Below, piece after piece: positions 11,201 through 20,598 of a stretch of DNA of 64,000 nt (positions within the stretch are counted from its first letter, which is position 1; every line of letters begins with the position of its first letter). Source of the stretch: Simmondsia chinensis. Its lineage: Eukaryota; Streptophyta; Magnoliopsida; Caryophyllales; Simmondsiaceae. The notes under the pieces were generated by a model, which worked only from the letters and a program-made list of their open reading frames with translations, made no database searches and was not told where the DNA came from. Made by a program: the position numbers and the translations under genes. The DNA is taken from contig JAGTTD010000001.1 in the NCBI GenBank assembly GCA_018398585.1, positions 32,563,438-32,627,437 on the forward strand. Direction: 5' to 3'.

Positions 11201-12890
11201 TCACTTGGACCCACTATAGGATCTCCTAGTATAAATCTCATAGGTGAGATTAAACATTCATCCCATAGTTGGATTATTGACACAGGAGCTTCAGATCACA
11301 TGGTCTCTTCATTGTGTGCTATGTTTGATGTCACTATTAATAATTCAGTTGGACCAATGAAATTGCCAAATGGGTCAAAATAATTAGTTACTCATGTGGG
11401 AAACGTCCGAATTTTGAAGGATCTCGTTCTTGATAATGTTTTATACGTGCCTGGTTTTCATTATAATCTTATGTCTGTGAGCAAATTAATTCAAAATGGA
11501 AATTGTGTGTTAATCATTTACCCTTATTTTTATTACATACAGGACCTACGCTCGGAGAAGCTGATTGGAGCGGGTACGCAAAGGAATAGGTTATACTTCC
11601 TGACGGTGCAACCAGTGGTTTCCACAGCCTTTTCAGTTCATAATAAAAAGATAGCTATTTTGTGGCATCATCATTTAGGCCATGCTCCTTTTCCTAGATT
11701 ATCAGTATTTTCATTTTTGGATGTTGAGAAAACAGATTTTTTTTGTGATACTTGTCACTGTGCCAAGCGGGCACGTTTTCCATTTCATTTGTTTGTTACA
11801 AAAACTCGTGTTTGTTTTAAGATTATACGTTTTGACATTTGGGGTCCCTATCGTGTTGAATCATTAATCGAAGCTCGGTATTTTCTTACCATCGTTGATG
11901 ATTTTAGTCGATGCACGTGAGTTTTTTTTATAACGGAGAAATCCCAAACTCACAAACTTCTTATGAATTTCTGTCGTATGGTTGAAACTCAGTTTGGTTT
12001 TCTGGTGAAGCAAGTGAGGAGCGATAACGAGCAGGAATTCAAATCTGGGCCATTATTGGAATTCTATGCTCTACACAGAATTCAAACACAAACCTTTTTA
12101 ACTGGAACACCGCAACAAAACGGAGTAGTTGAACGAAAGCACAAGCACCTGCTAGATGTTGGACATGCTCTTCGCATCCAAGCCGGCTTGCCTAAGAAAT
12201 TTTGGGGTGAGTGTGTCTTGACGGCTACTTACATTATTAATTTAACTCCTTTCGTTGTGCTAAAAATAAAAGCCCATGTGAGATTTTGATAGAAAAACAT
12301 CCCGTTTATGATCATTTGAGAGTTTTTGGTTGTCTATGCTATTATTATGTCAAGACTGCAGATAAATTTGAGAGTCGGGCCTCACTGGGTGTCTTTGTTG
12401 GGTATCCTCATGGGAAGAAGGGGTACAAAATTTATATTCTTGAGGATAATAAGATAATTGGACTAGAGATGTTTGATTTTACAAGGACGTTTTTCCCTAC
12501 TTAAAATTTGACAAAGATCGGTCTAGTCAAGATGATGGTTCAAGTGGAGAAATTCTGATGGACTTGGTTTTTAAGGAGGAACCACTCCCAGCAGCACCGG
12601 TTCCCCCTGCTGGTCTAGTCGAATAGGTCGGTTCACTACCAGCCGAACAGGTTTTTGTAGAACCGGTCTGCAATGAGTCAGCCGGGTCAGTTGGTGAGGG
12701 TGAGCGTCCGGTTCAAATGGGCAAATTTAGTCCCGAACCTGGTTATTATGACAAGAAGAAGTGGTTGTATTCGTTCAATACCAGCCAAATATCAAGATTA
12801 TATTTGTGATCTGCCTTCCTCTATAGCCCCTCCCCTTACGCCTGATCCATCAGCTAATTCGGGTATTCTCTATCCTATTTCAAATTTTGT
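11201..12890 (+). pseudogene. copia protease-integrase region, unit 2
   Basis: The protease active site D-T-G-A is intact at 11279-11290, followed by SDHMVSSLC and VLYVPGFHYNLMSVSKL. One stop interrupts it at about 11381. The integrase zinc region has HHHLGHAP and CDTCHCAK. The catalytic core has D at 11833, D at 12023 and E at 12131, and the last two are separated by exactly 35 residues (DD35E). A stop at 11918 and a frame shift near 12287 break it. The C-terminal GYPHGKKGYK block follows, ending in degraded linker sequence. Confidence 0.88.
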
Positions 12891-14484
12891 TTCTAACGCA
12901 CAATTTTCTAATGCTCATGTGACTATTTTGAATGCCATCACATCATGTGATGACCTGAAAACCTTTAAACTGGTCGTACTGCATAAGCATTGGAGAGATG
13001 TAATGGAGAAAGAGATTCATGCTCTACAGCAAAATAGTACCCGAAACATTGGAGAAGTTACCTAATGGGAAGAAGGCGATCGATTCGAAATGGGTGTACA
13101 AGGTGAAGTATAAATCGGACGGGTCGATAGAGCGCTAAAAGGCCCGATTAATGGCAAAGGATTTACGCAAGTTGAAGGTATAGACTATCATGACACTTTC
13201 GCCCCTGTTGTAAAACTAGACACCATTCATTCTGTCTTAGCCGCTCCTGCGGCATGAAACTGGATTATCCACCAATTGGATGTTAATAATGCATTTCAAC
13301 ATGGAGACCTAGATGAGGAAGAGTATATGAAGCTTCCTTTAGGATTTGAATGAATAAATGAAGGAAAGGTTTGTCATTTCGTAAATCGCTTTATGGTTTA
13401 AAACAAGCATCTCGAAATTGGAATAAAAAATTAACCTCTACACTCACTAAAATTGAATTTTGTCAATCTAAATTGGACTATTCTCTTTTCACTTATTTTC
13501 GTGGTGAAGTATTCAAAGCAATACTTAAATATGTCGGTGACATTATTATTACCGGGAATAAAATGGAACATATTTCTGAAGTGGAGAAATTTGAATAGTT
13601 CATTTGGAGTTAAGGCCTTAGGGCCTGATAAATATTTCTTAGGGATTGAGGTAGCTCGATCGCCAAAAAGGGTTAAGTTAAACCAACGGAAGTATGTTTT
13701 GGACATTCTAAATGATGTAGGAATTTTAGGGGCCAAAGCAGATTCCGCCCCGATTGTTGAGAAGCACGAGTTGGCAGATATATTGGGAGAAGGTTTTACG
13801 GACCCGGGTCGCTATCGGCATTTAGTTGGTAGATTGTTGTATCTAACCATAACTCGACCAGATACATGTTATGTTGTTCATATTCTAAGTCAATTCATGC
13901 ATGATCCTCGTCAACCTCATTTTGAAGCAGCTATGAGAGTTCTTCATTATTTAAAGAGTACTCCAGGTCAAGGAGCATTCTTGCCTTTCAAAAGTGATTT
14001 GAAACTTCGTGGTTTTTGTAATGCTGATTAGGCCGAATTTCCCACAACTAGACCATCCACTACAAGTTATGTCATATTTCTAGGGGAAGCGCTGATTTCA
14101 TGGTGATATAAGAAACAAAGTGTTGTTTCACGCTCATCAGCTGAAGCCGAATACCGTTCCATGGCTACTACCACGAGTGAGATTGTTTGGTTGAGACATT
14201 TGTTATCAGACCTTTTAGTTGCCACTAACGATCCTTCTATGTTGTTTTGTAAAAATCAAGCAGCTCTTCATATAGCATCTAACCCGGTTTTTCATGAAAG
14301 GATGAAGTACATTGAAATTGACTGTCATTTCATTAGAGAAAAGCTACTTGCAAAGGAGATTTCAACTTCTTTTGTTCGATCTATAAATCAAATTGCCGAC
14401 GTCTTCACAAAGGCTTTGGCAAGCTCAAGTTATTTAACCCTTCTTCGCAAGTTGGGCACGATAAATCTTCATGCTCCAACTTGA
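12891..14484 (+). pseudogene. copia RT-RNase H, unit 2
   Basis: RT opens with KHWRDVMEKEIHALQQN and contains [16 protein letters not shown] at about 13380. The catalytic motif at 13530-13541 reads YVGD instead of YVDD. A deletion near 13595 shifts the frame before NSSFGVKALGPDKYFLGIEVA. The ITRPDTCYVVHILSQF block is present. RNase H ends with MATTTSEIVWLRHLL and the ADVFTKALASS terminus, stopping at 14484. A TGA stop follows ISW near 14104. In units 3-5 the same codon is TAA, and in unit 1 it is CCA. Confidence 0.88.
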
Positions 14485-14491
14485 AGAGGAG

Positions 14492-14822
14492 TGTTAAATA
14501 CTAGTATTTATTTTGTATTTGTACACGTGAATTAATTATTATTTGTACATAGGAATATAATGTAATTAGCACTTAGAATATTCCTTTTAGGATTAATGTG
14601 TTAGGTAAGCCTTGATGTGGGAAAGTCTCTTCCCTCACCTCTCTTAGTATTCGACCCCTTGAATGCATTCAAGGGGAAATTTAAGTTTTTGTCTAGTCTT
14701 TACTCTTCTAAGTGTAAGCTAGTCTTTTGGTTTTTCCTTCTATTTAAGTTGTTCTCTTGTACTTGTTTGAATCATTCAAATAAAATATAATTGATTCATC
14801 CCATTTAGTTTTCTTGCTTTAA
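14492..14822 (+). mobile_element. LTR3 (3'-truncated) of tandem copia array
   Basis: Begins TGTTAAATACTAG but stops at ttgctttaa, losing the last bases of the LTR and the primer site. It joins directly to RT sequence gtttgtcatctt. It also lacks the ttgttca heptamer found in LTR1, 2 and 6. Confidence 0.85.
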
Positions 14823-15941
14823 GTTTGTCATCTTCATAAATTGCTTTTTGGTTTAAAACAAGCATCTCGAAATTGGAATCAAAAATTCACCTCTACACTC
14901 ACTGAAATTGGATTTTGTCAATCTAAATAGGACTATTCTCTTTTCAATTATTTTCGTAGTGAAGTATTCACAGCAATACTTATATATGTGAATGACGTTA
15001 TTATTACAAGGAATAACAGGGAACACATTTCTGATGTGAAGAGAATTTTGGATAGTTCATTTGGAATTAAGGACTTAGGACCTCTAAAATATTTCTTGGG
15101 GATTGAGGTAGCTCGATCACCAAAAGGGGTTATGTTAAACCAACGGAAGTATGTTTTGGACATTCTAAATGAAGTAGGAATGTCAGGGGCCAAACCAGTT
15201 TCTACCCCTATTGTTAAGAAGCACGGGTTGACAGATGCAATGGGAGAAGGTTTTACGGACCCGGGTAGGTATAGGCGTTTAGTTGGTAGATTGTTGTATC
15301 TAACCATCACTCGACCAGATATATGTTATGTTGTTCGTATTCTCAGTCAGTTCTTGCATTATCCTCGTCAACCTCATTCTGAAGCAGTTATGAGAGTTCT
15401 TCGTAATTTAAAGGGTACTCCAGGTCAAGGTGCGTTCTTGCCTTCCGAAAGTGATTTGAAACTTCATGGTTTTTGTGATGCTGATTCGGCCAGATGTCCC
15501 AAAACTAGACGATCCACTATAGGTTATGTCATATTTAGAGGGGAAGCACCAATTTCATGGTAATCTAAGAAACAAAGTGTTGTTTCACGTTCATTAGCCG
15601 AAGCAGAATACTGTTCCATGGCTGCTACCACGAGTGAGAGTGTTTGGTTGAGATGTTTGTTATCAGGCCTTTTAGTTGCTACTAACGATCCTACTATGTT
15701 ATTTTGTGACAATCAATCTGCTCTTCATATAGCATCTAATCCGATTTTTCATGAAAGGACGAAGCACATTGAGATTGACCGTCGTTTCCTTAGAGAAAAG
15801 CTACTTGCAAAATAGATTGCCACTTCTTTTGTTCGATCTACAACTCAAATTGCCGACGTCTTCACAAAGGCTTTGGCAAGCTCAAGTTATTTAACCCTTC
15901 TTCGCAAGTTGGGCACGATAAATCTTCATGCTCCAACTTGA
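14823..15941 (+). pseudogene. copia RT C-terminus and RNase H, unit 3 (deletion derivative)
   Basis: Starts within the KSLYGLKQAS region of RT, so leader, gag, protease, integrase and most of RT are absent. The catalytic motif at 14985-14996 is YVND. The protein then runs openly through DLGPLKYFLGIEVA, MNQRKYVLD-like sequence, TRPDICYVVRILSQF and the RNase H start GFCDADSA. A TAA stop follows APISW at 15561. The RNase H remainder (SLAEAEYCSMA, DNQSALHIA) has another stop after REKLLAK at 15813. It ends with the usual HAPT terminus at 15941. Confidence 0.88.
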
Positions 15942-15948
15942 GGAGGTG

Positions 15949-16279
15949 TGTTAAATACTAGTATTTATTTTGTATTTGTACACGTGAATTAATTTTTATT
16001 TGTACATAGGAATATAATGTAATTAGCACTTAGAATATTCCTTTTAGGATTAATGTGTTAGGTAAGCCTTGATGAGGGAAAGCCTCTTCCCTAACCTCTC
16101 TTAGTAACCGGCCCCTTGAATGCATTCCAAGGGAAATTTAAGTTTTTGTCCTGTCTTTACTCTTCTAAGTGTAAGTTAGTCTTTTGGTTTTTCCCTCTAT
16201 TTAAGTTGTTCTCTTGTACTTGTTTGAATCATTCAAATAAAATATAATTGATTCATCCCATCTAGTTTTCTTGCTTTAA
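15949..16279 (+). mobile_element. LTR4 (3'-truncated) of tandem copia array
   Basis: A 331-bp LTR with the same truncation junction as LTR3. It differs from LTR3 at diagnostic sites shared with LTR5 and LTR6, for example gggaaagcctc and cattccaagg. Confidence 0.85.
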
Positions 16280-17397
16280 GTTTGTCATCTTCATAAATTG
16301 CTTTTTGGTTTAAAACAAGCATCTCGAAATTGGAATCAAAAATTCACCTCTACACTCACTGAAATTGGATTTTGTCAATCTAAATAGGACTATTCTCTTT
16401 TCAATTATTTTCGTAGTGAAGTATTCACAGCAATACTTATATATGTGAATGACGTTAATATTACCAGGAATAATAGGGAACACATTTCTGATGTGAAGAG
16501 TATTTTGGATAGTTCATTTGGAATTAAGGACTTAGGACCTCTAAAATATTTCTTGGGGATTGAGGTAGCTCGATCACCAAAAGGGGTTATGTTAAACCAA
16601 CGGAAGTATGTTTTGGACATTCTAAATGAAGTAGGAATGCCAGGGGCCAAACCAGTTTCTACACCTATTGTTAAGCAGCACGGGTTGACAGATGCAATGG
16701 GAGAAGGTTTTACGGACCCGGGTAGGTATAGGCGTTTAGTTGGTAGATTGTTGTATCTAACCATCACTCGACCAGATATATGTTATGTTGTTCGTATTCT
16801 CAGTCAGTTCTTGCATTATCCTCGTCAACCTCATTCTGAAGCAGTTATGAGAGTTCTTCGTTATTTAAAGGGTACTCCAGGTCAAGGTGCGTTCTTGCCT
16901 TCTGAAAGTGATTTGAAACTTCATGGTTTTTGTGATGCTGATTCGGCCAGATGTCCCAAAACTAGACGATCCACTATAGGTTATGTCATATTTAGAGGGG
17001 AAGCACCAATTTCATGGTAATCTAAGAAACAAAGTGTTGTTTCACGTTCATTAGCCGAAGCAGAATACTGTTCCATGGCTGCTACCACGAGTGAGAGTGT
17101 TTGGTTGAGATGTTTGTTATCAGGCCTTTTAGCTGCTACTAACGATCCTACTATGTTATTTTGTGACAATCAATCTGCTCTTCATACAGCATCTAATCCG
17201 ATTTTTCATGAAAGGACGAAGCACATTGAGATTGACCGTCGTTTCCTAGAGAAAAGCTACTTGCAAAATAGATTGCCACTTCTTTTGTTCGATCTACAAC
17301 TCAAATTGCCGACGTCTTCACAAAGGCTTTGGCAAGCTCAAGTTATTTAACCCTTCTTCGCAAGTTGGGCACGATAAATCTTCATGCTCCAACTTGA
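16280..17397 (+). pseudogene. copia RT C-terminus and RNase H, unit 4 (deletion derivative)
   Basis: Same structure and same stops as unit 3, with YVND at 16442-16453. It has private changes (MPGAKP, VKQHGL) and a one-base deletion near 17250 that shifts the RNase H frame after DRRFLEKSY. Nearly identical to units 3 and 5. Confidence 0.88.
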
Positions 17398-17404
17398 GGA
17401 GGAG

Positions 17405-17735
17405 TGTTAAATACTAGTATTTATTTTGTATTTGTACACGTGAATTAATTTTTATTTGTACATAGGAATATAATGTAATTAGCACTTAGAATATTCCTTT
17501 TAGGATTAATGTGTTAGGTAAGCCTTGATGAGGGAAAGCCTCTTCCCTAACCTCTCTTAGTAACCGGCCCCTTGAATGCATTCCAAGGGAAATTTAAGTT
17601 TTTGTCCTGTCTTTACTCTTCTAAGTGTAAGTTAGTCTTTTGGTTTTTCCCTCTATTTAAGTTGTTCTCTTGTACTTGTTTGAATCATTCAAATAAAATA
17701 TAATTGATTCATCCCATCTAGTTTTCTTGCTTTAA
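17405..17735 (+). mobile_element. LTR5 (3'-truncated) of tandem copia array
   Basis: A 331-bp LTR, same truncation junction, essentially the same sequence as LTR4. Confidence 0.85.
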
Positions 17736-18854
17736 GTTTGTCATCTTCATAAATTGCTTTTTGGTTTAAAACAAGCATCTCGAAATTGGAATCAAAAATT
17801 CACCTCTACACTCACTGAAATTGGATTTTGTCAATCTAAATAGGACTATTCTCTTTTCAATTATTTTCGTAGTGAAGTATTCACAGCAATACTTATATAT
17901 GTGAATGACGTTAATATTACCAGGAATAATAGGGAACACATTTCTGATGTGAAGAGTATTTTGGATAGTTCATTTGGAATTAAGGACTTAGGACCTCTAA
18001 AATATTTCTTGGGGATTGAGGTAGCTCGATCACCAAAAGGGGTTATGTTAAACCAACGGAAGTATGTTTTGGACATTCTAAATGAAGTAGGAATGTCAGG
18101 GGCCAAACCAGTTTCTACCCCTATTGTTAAGAAGCACGGGTTGACAGATGCAATGGGAGAAGGTTTTACGGACCCGGGTAGGTATAGGCGTTTAGTTGGT
18201 AGATTGTTGTATCTAACCATCACTCGACCAGATATATGTTATGTTGTTCGTATTCTCAGTCAGTTCTTGCATTATCCTCGTCAACCTCATTCTGAAGCAG
18301 TTATGAGAGTTCTTCGTTATTTAAAGGGTACTCCAGGTCAAGGTGCGTTCTTGCCTTCCGAAAGTGATTTGAAACTTCATGGTTTTTGTGATGCTGATTC
18401 GGCCAGATGTCCCAAAACTAGACGATCCACTATAGGTTATGTCATATTTAGAGGGGAAGCACCAATTTCATGGTAATCTAAGAAACAAAGTGTTGTTTCA
18501 CGTTCATTAGCCGAAGCAGAATACTGTTCCATGGCTGCTACCACGAGTGAGAGTGTTTGGTTGAGATGTTTGTTATCAGGCCTTTTAGTTGCTACTAACG
18601 ATCCTACTATGTTATTTTGTGACAATCAATCTGCTCTTCATATAGCATCTAATCCGATTTTTCATGAAAGGACGAAGCACATTGAGATTGACCGTCGTTT
18701 CCTTAGAGAAAAGCTACTTGCAAAATAGATTGCCACTTCTTTTGTTCGATCTACAACTCAAATTGTCGACGTCTTCACAAAGGCTTTGGCAAGCTCAAGT
18801 TATTTAACCCTTCTTCGCAAGTTGGGCACGATAAATCTTCATGCTCCAACTTGA
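17736..18854 (+). pseudogene. copia RT C-terminus and RNase H, unit 5 (deletion derivative)
   Basis: Same architecture as units 3 and 4, with YVND at 17898-17909. Its first part carries unit-4 variants (DVNITRNN, KSILDSS). Its middle part carries unit-3 variants (MSGAKP, VKKHGL). It is therefore a mosaic, as expected from unequal crossing over or gene conversion. Confidence 0.88.
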
Positions 18855-18861
18855 GGAGGAG

Positions 18862-19207
18862 TGTTAAATACTAGTATTTATTTTGTATTTGTACACATGA
18901 ATTAATTTTTATTTGTACATAGGAATATAATGTAATTAGCACTTAGAATATTCCTTTTAGGATTAATGTGTTAGGTAAGCCTTGATGAGGGAAAGCCTCT
19001 TCCCTAACCTCTCTTAGTAACCGGCCCCTTGAATGCATTCCAAGGGAAATTTAAGTTTTTGTCCTGTCTTTACTCTTCTAAGTGTAAGGTAGTCTTTTAG
19101 TTTTTCCTTGTTCATCTATCTAAGTTGTTTTCTTGTACTCGATTGAATCATTCAAATAAAATATAATTGATTCATCCTATCTAGTGTTCTTGCTTTAATT
19201 TTCTACA
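18862..19207 (+). mobile_element. LTR6, chimeric terminal LTR of tandem copia array
   Basis: A 346-bp LTR with a complete 3' end (CTACA), followed by the TSD AGATT (19208-19212). The 5' two thirds matches LTR4/5 (gggaaagcctc, cattccaagg). The last third matches LTR2 (ttgttcat present, gattgaatc). The switch places a recombination breakpoint between about 19090 and 19110. Confidence 0.85.
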
Positions 19208-19212
19208 AGATT

Positions 19213-19749
19213 TAAAAAAAACAAAGGAGGCCTTTTTGCATAAATGAAAATGTCCCAATTGAACCTTTAGTAAGTGAAAATATATTAGATCTAATCAAAA
19301 CAATACAACGGACTATGGCTTTGAACCATAAATCCCATTCACTAATTAAACATATTTCACACAAAGGCTTACTTTCTACACACACCACTACTTTACATCC
19401 AACACTTTTGCAAGGCCTTTTGTCTTGTACCCTTGATGAGTGTTTCAAAGTCCACACTTCACACTCACATAGGTAGATCCAATTGATTATGCCCCTATAA
19501 TACCAAAACTCAATACTTTTCCTTTGGGAGAGCTAAGAGCATTTGCTTAACCTCTTTTTCCTCAAGTCATGGATTACTAAGCATAATATCAAGGATGGAA
19601 CATTTCACATTACTGTTCGCAATAACTCAAATGATAGATTTTTTCATACTATCAAAACCTAGTGTTGTACCAAGCTTTGGGTCGACGGTCAATCTTTATT
19701 GATTAATATTAATGGGTTTGAGGCCAACCCTTTACTCATATTTAAAACT
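19213..19749 (-). other. 3' non-coding part of copia element Z
   Basis: Minus-strand sequence between RNase H of Z (19750 and up) and the point where the tandem array inserted. It has phrases such as acctatgtgagtgtgaagt that are typical of the untranslated tail after copia pol. No reading frame is supported. Confidence 0.5.
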
Positions 19750-20428
19750 AAGTCTCCAGCATGACTATTTGTGAAAGGGTTCGTTAGATTCTAACTTGAA
19801 TTCATTGATTCCATAATCTTTGACAAGTTGTTCCACATAACTGCGCAACTTCCCATTATACACCTCACTATACAATTTTGAAAGCATAGCCTGACTATCA
19901 TAATGGAGAGAAAATGGTGATATTGGCCTAGGTGACAAAAGAATCTTATATAATAGATCATCCAATCATTTTGCTTCATTTCTTTCATATGCCAGAGCAA
20001 TAGACTCGCTAGCCATGGTGGACTCAATCATACTTTTTTTTTTTTGGAAATCCAAAAGACAACACCGTGACTAAGTAGGAATACTCACCCGCTTCTAGAA
20101 GTATAAACCTCCTTATCAAAGATCGAACTACCATTCGTGTGTCCTTCTAATGTATGTGGATACCTATTAAAAGTAATACCTTAATCCATGGTTTTTTTAA
20201 GATATTTCAATACATTAGGTATTGCATGCTAGTGAAACTTACTTGCATTGCTAGTATATCTATATCAGGCCTCATACGAGTCATAGCAGACATAAGACAA
20301 CTTATGACTTTTGCATACTCCAATTGTGCCAAAGGAGTACCTACGTTTAGTGCAAGTTAAATAATTGGATCTATCAAGGTAAATAGCTCTTTTAAGCACC
20401 TTTTCAGTGTAATGAGCTTGTATGAAGA

Positions 20429-20468
<40 letters not shown>

Positions 20469-20598
20469 CATCTCTTACCATTTTTATACCAAGAATAACG
20501 TCCCCCTCACTCATATCTTACATAGCAAAATTACTAAAGAGAAACTGGTTAGTTTTCTCAAGTTGTTCCAGATCTGTACCAAACATGAACATGTCATC
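19750..20598 (-). pseudogene. copia RT C-terminus and RNase H, element Z
   Basis: Reading leftward from 20598, the protein starts at the catalytic DDM of RT (the TAT-GTN half is lost at the A insertion). It continues with FGTDLEQLEKTNQFL and GDVILGIKM, where a G35/C35 homopolymer (20431-20465) interrupts it. It resumes with HYTEKVLKR, then EYAKVISCLMSAMTRMRPD and NVLKYLKKTMD. RNase H follows: ESTMASESIALAYERNEAKWL and YDSQAMLSKLYSEVYNGK. Several frame changes and an A-rich run near 20035 break it. It belongs to a copia family different from the tandem array. Its 3' LTR is across the array at or below 4985. Confidence 0.8.
20431..20465 (+). repeat. 35-base G homopolymer
   Basis: An uninterrupted G35 inside the RT gene of element Z (C35 in its coding sense). 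It replaces the codons between the ILGIKM and HYTEKVL motifs. It creates spurious poly-Gly and poly-Pro frames. Confidence 0.95.

Larger units (their letters stand above)
5036..19207 (+). mobile_element. Tandem Ty1/copia array: six LTRs and five internal regions
   Basis: The order is LTR1-unit1-LTR2-unit2-LTR3-unit3-LTR4-unit4-LTR5-unit5-LTR6, all on the plus strand, with adjacent units sharing a single LTR. The outer flanks are AGATT at 5031-5035 and AGATT at 19208-19212. The whole 14.2 kb therefore sits in one 5-bp target-site duplication, which implies one original integration followed by unequal recombination between LTRs. Units 1 and 2 are near full length but broken. Units 3-5 keep only the end of RT plus RNase H, with period 1456-1457 bp, and are nearly identical. 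The array interrupts element Z between its 3' LTR and RNase H. Confidence 0.85.

Noticed and set aside
19750..20598. Endogenous pararetrovirus RT
   Set aside because: Motifs (EYAKVISCLMSAMT, SESIALAYERNEAKWL) are those of copia RT-RNase H, and it is followed by copia-like tail, polypurine tract and LTR.
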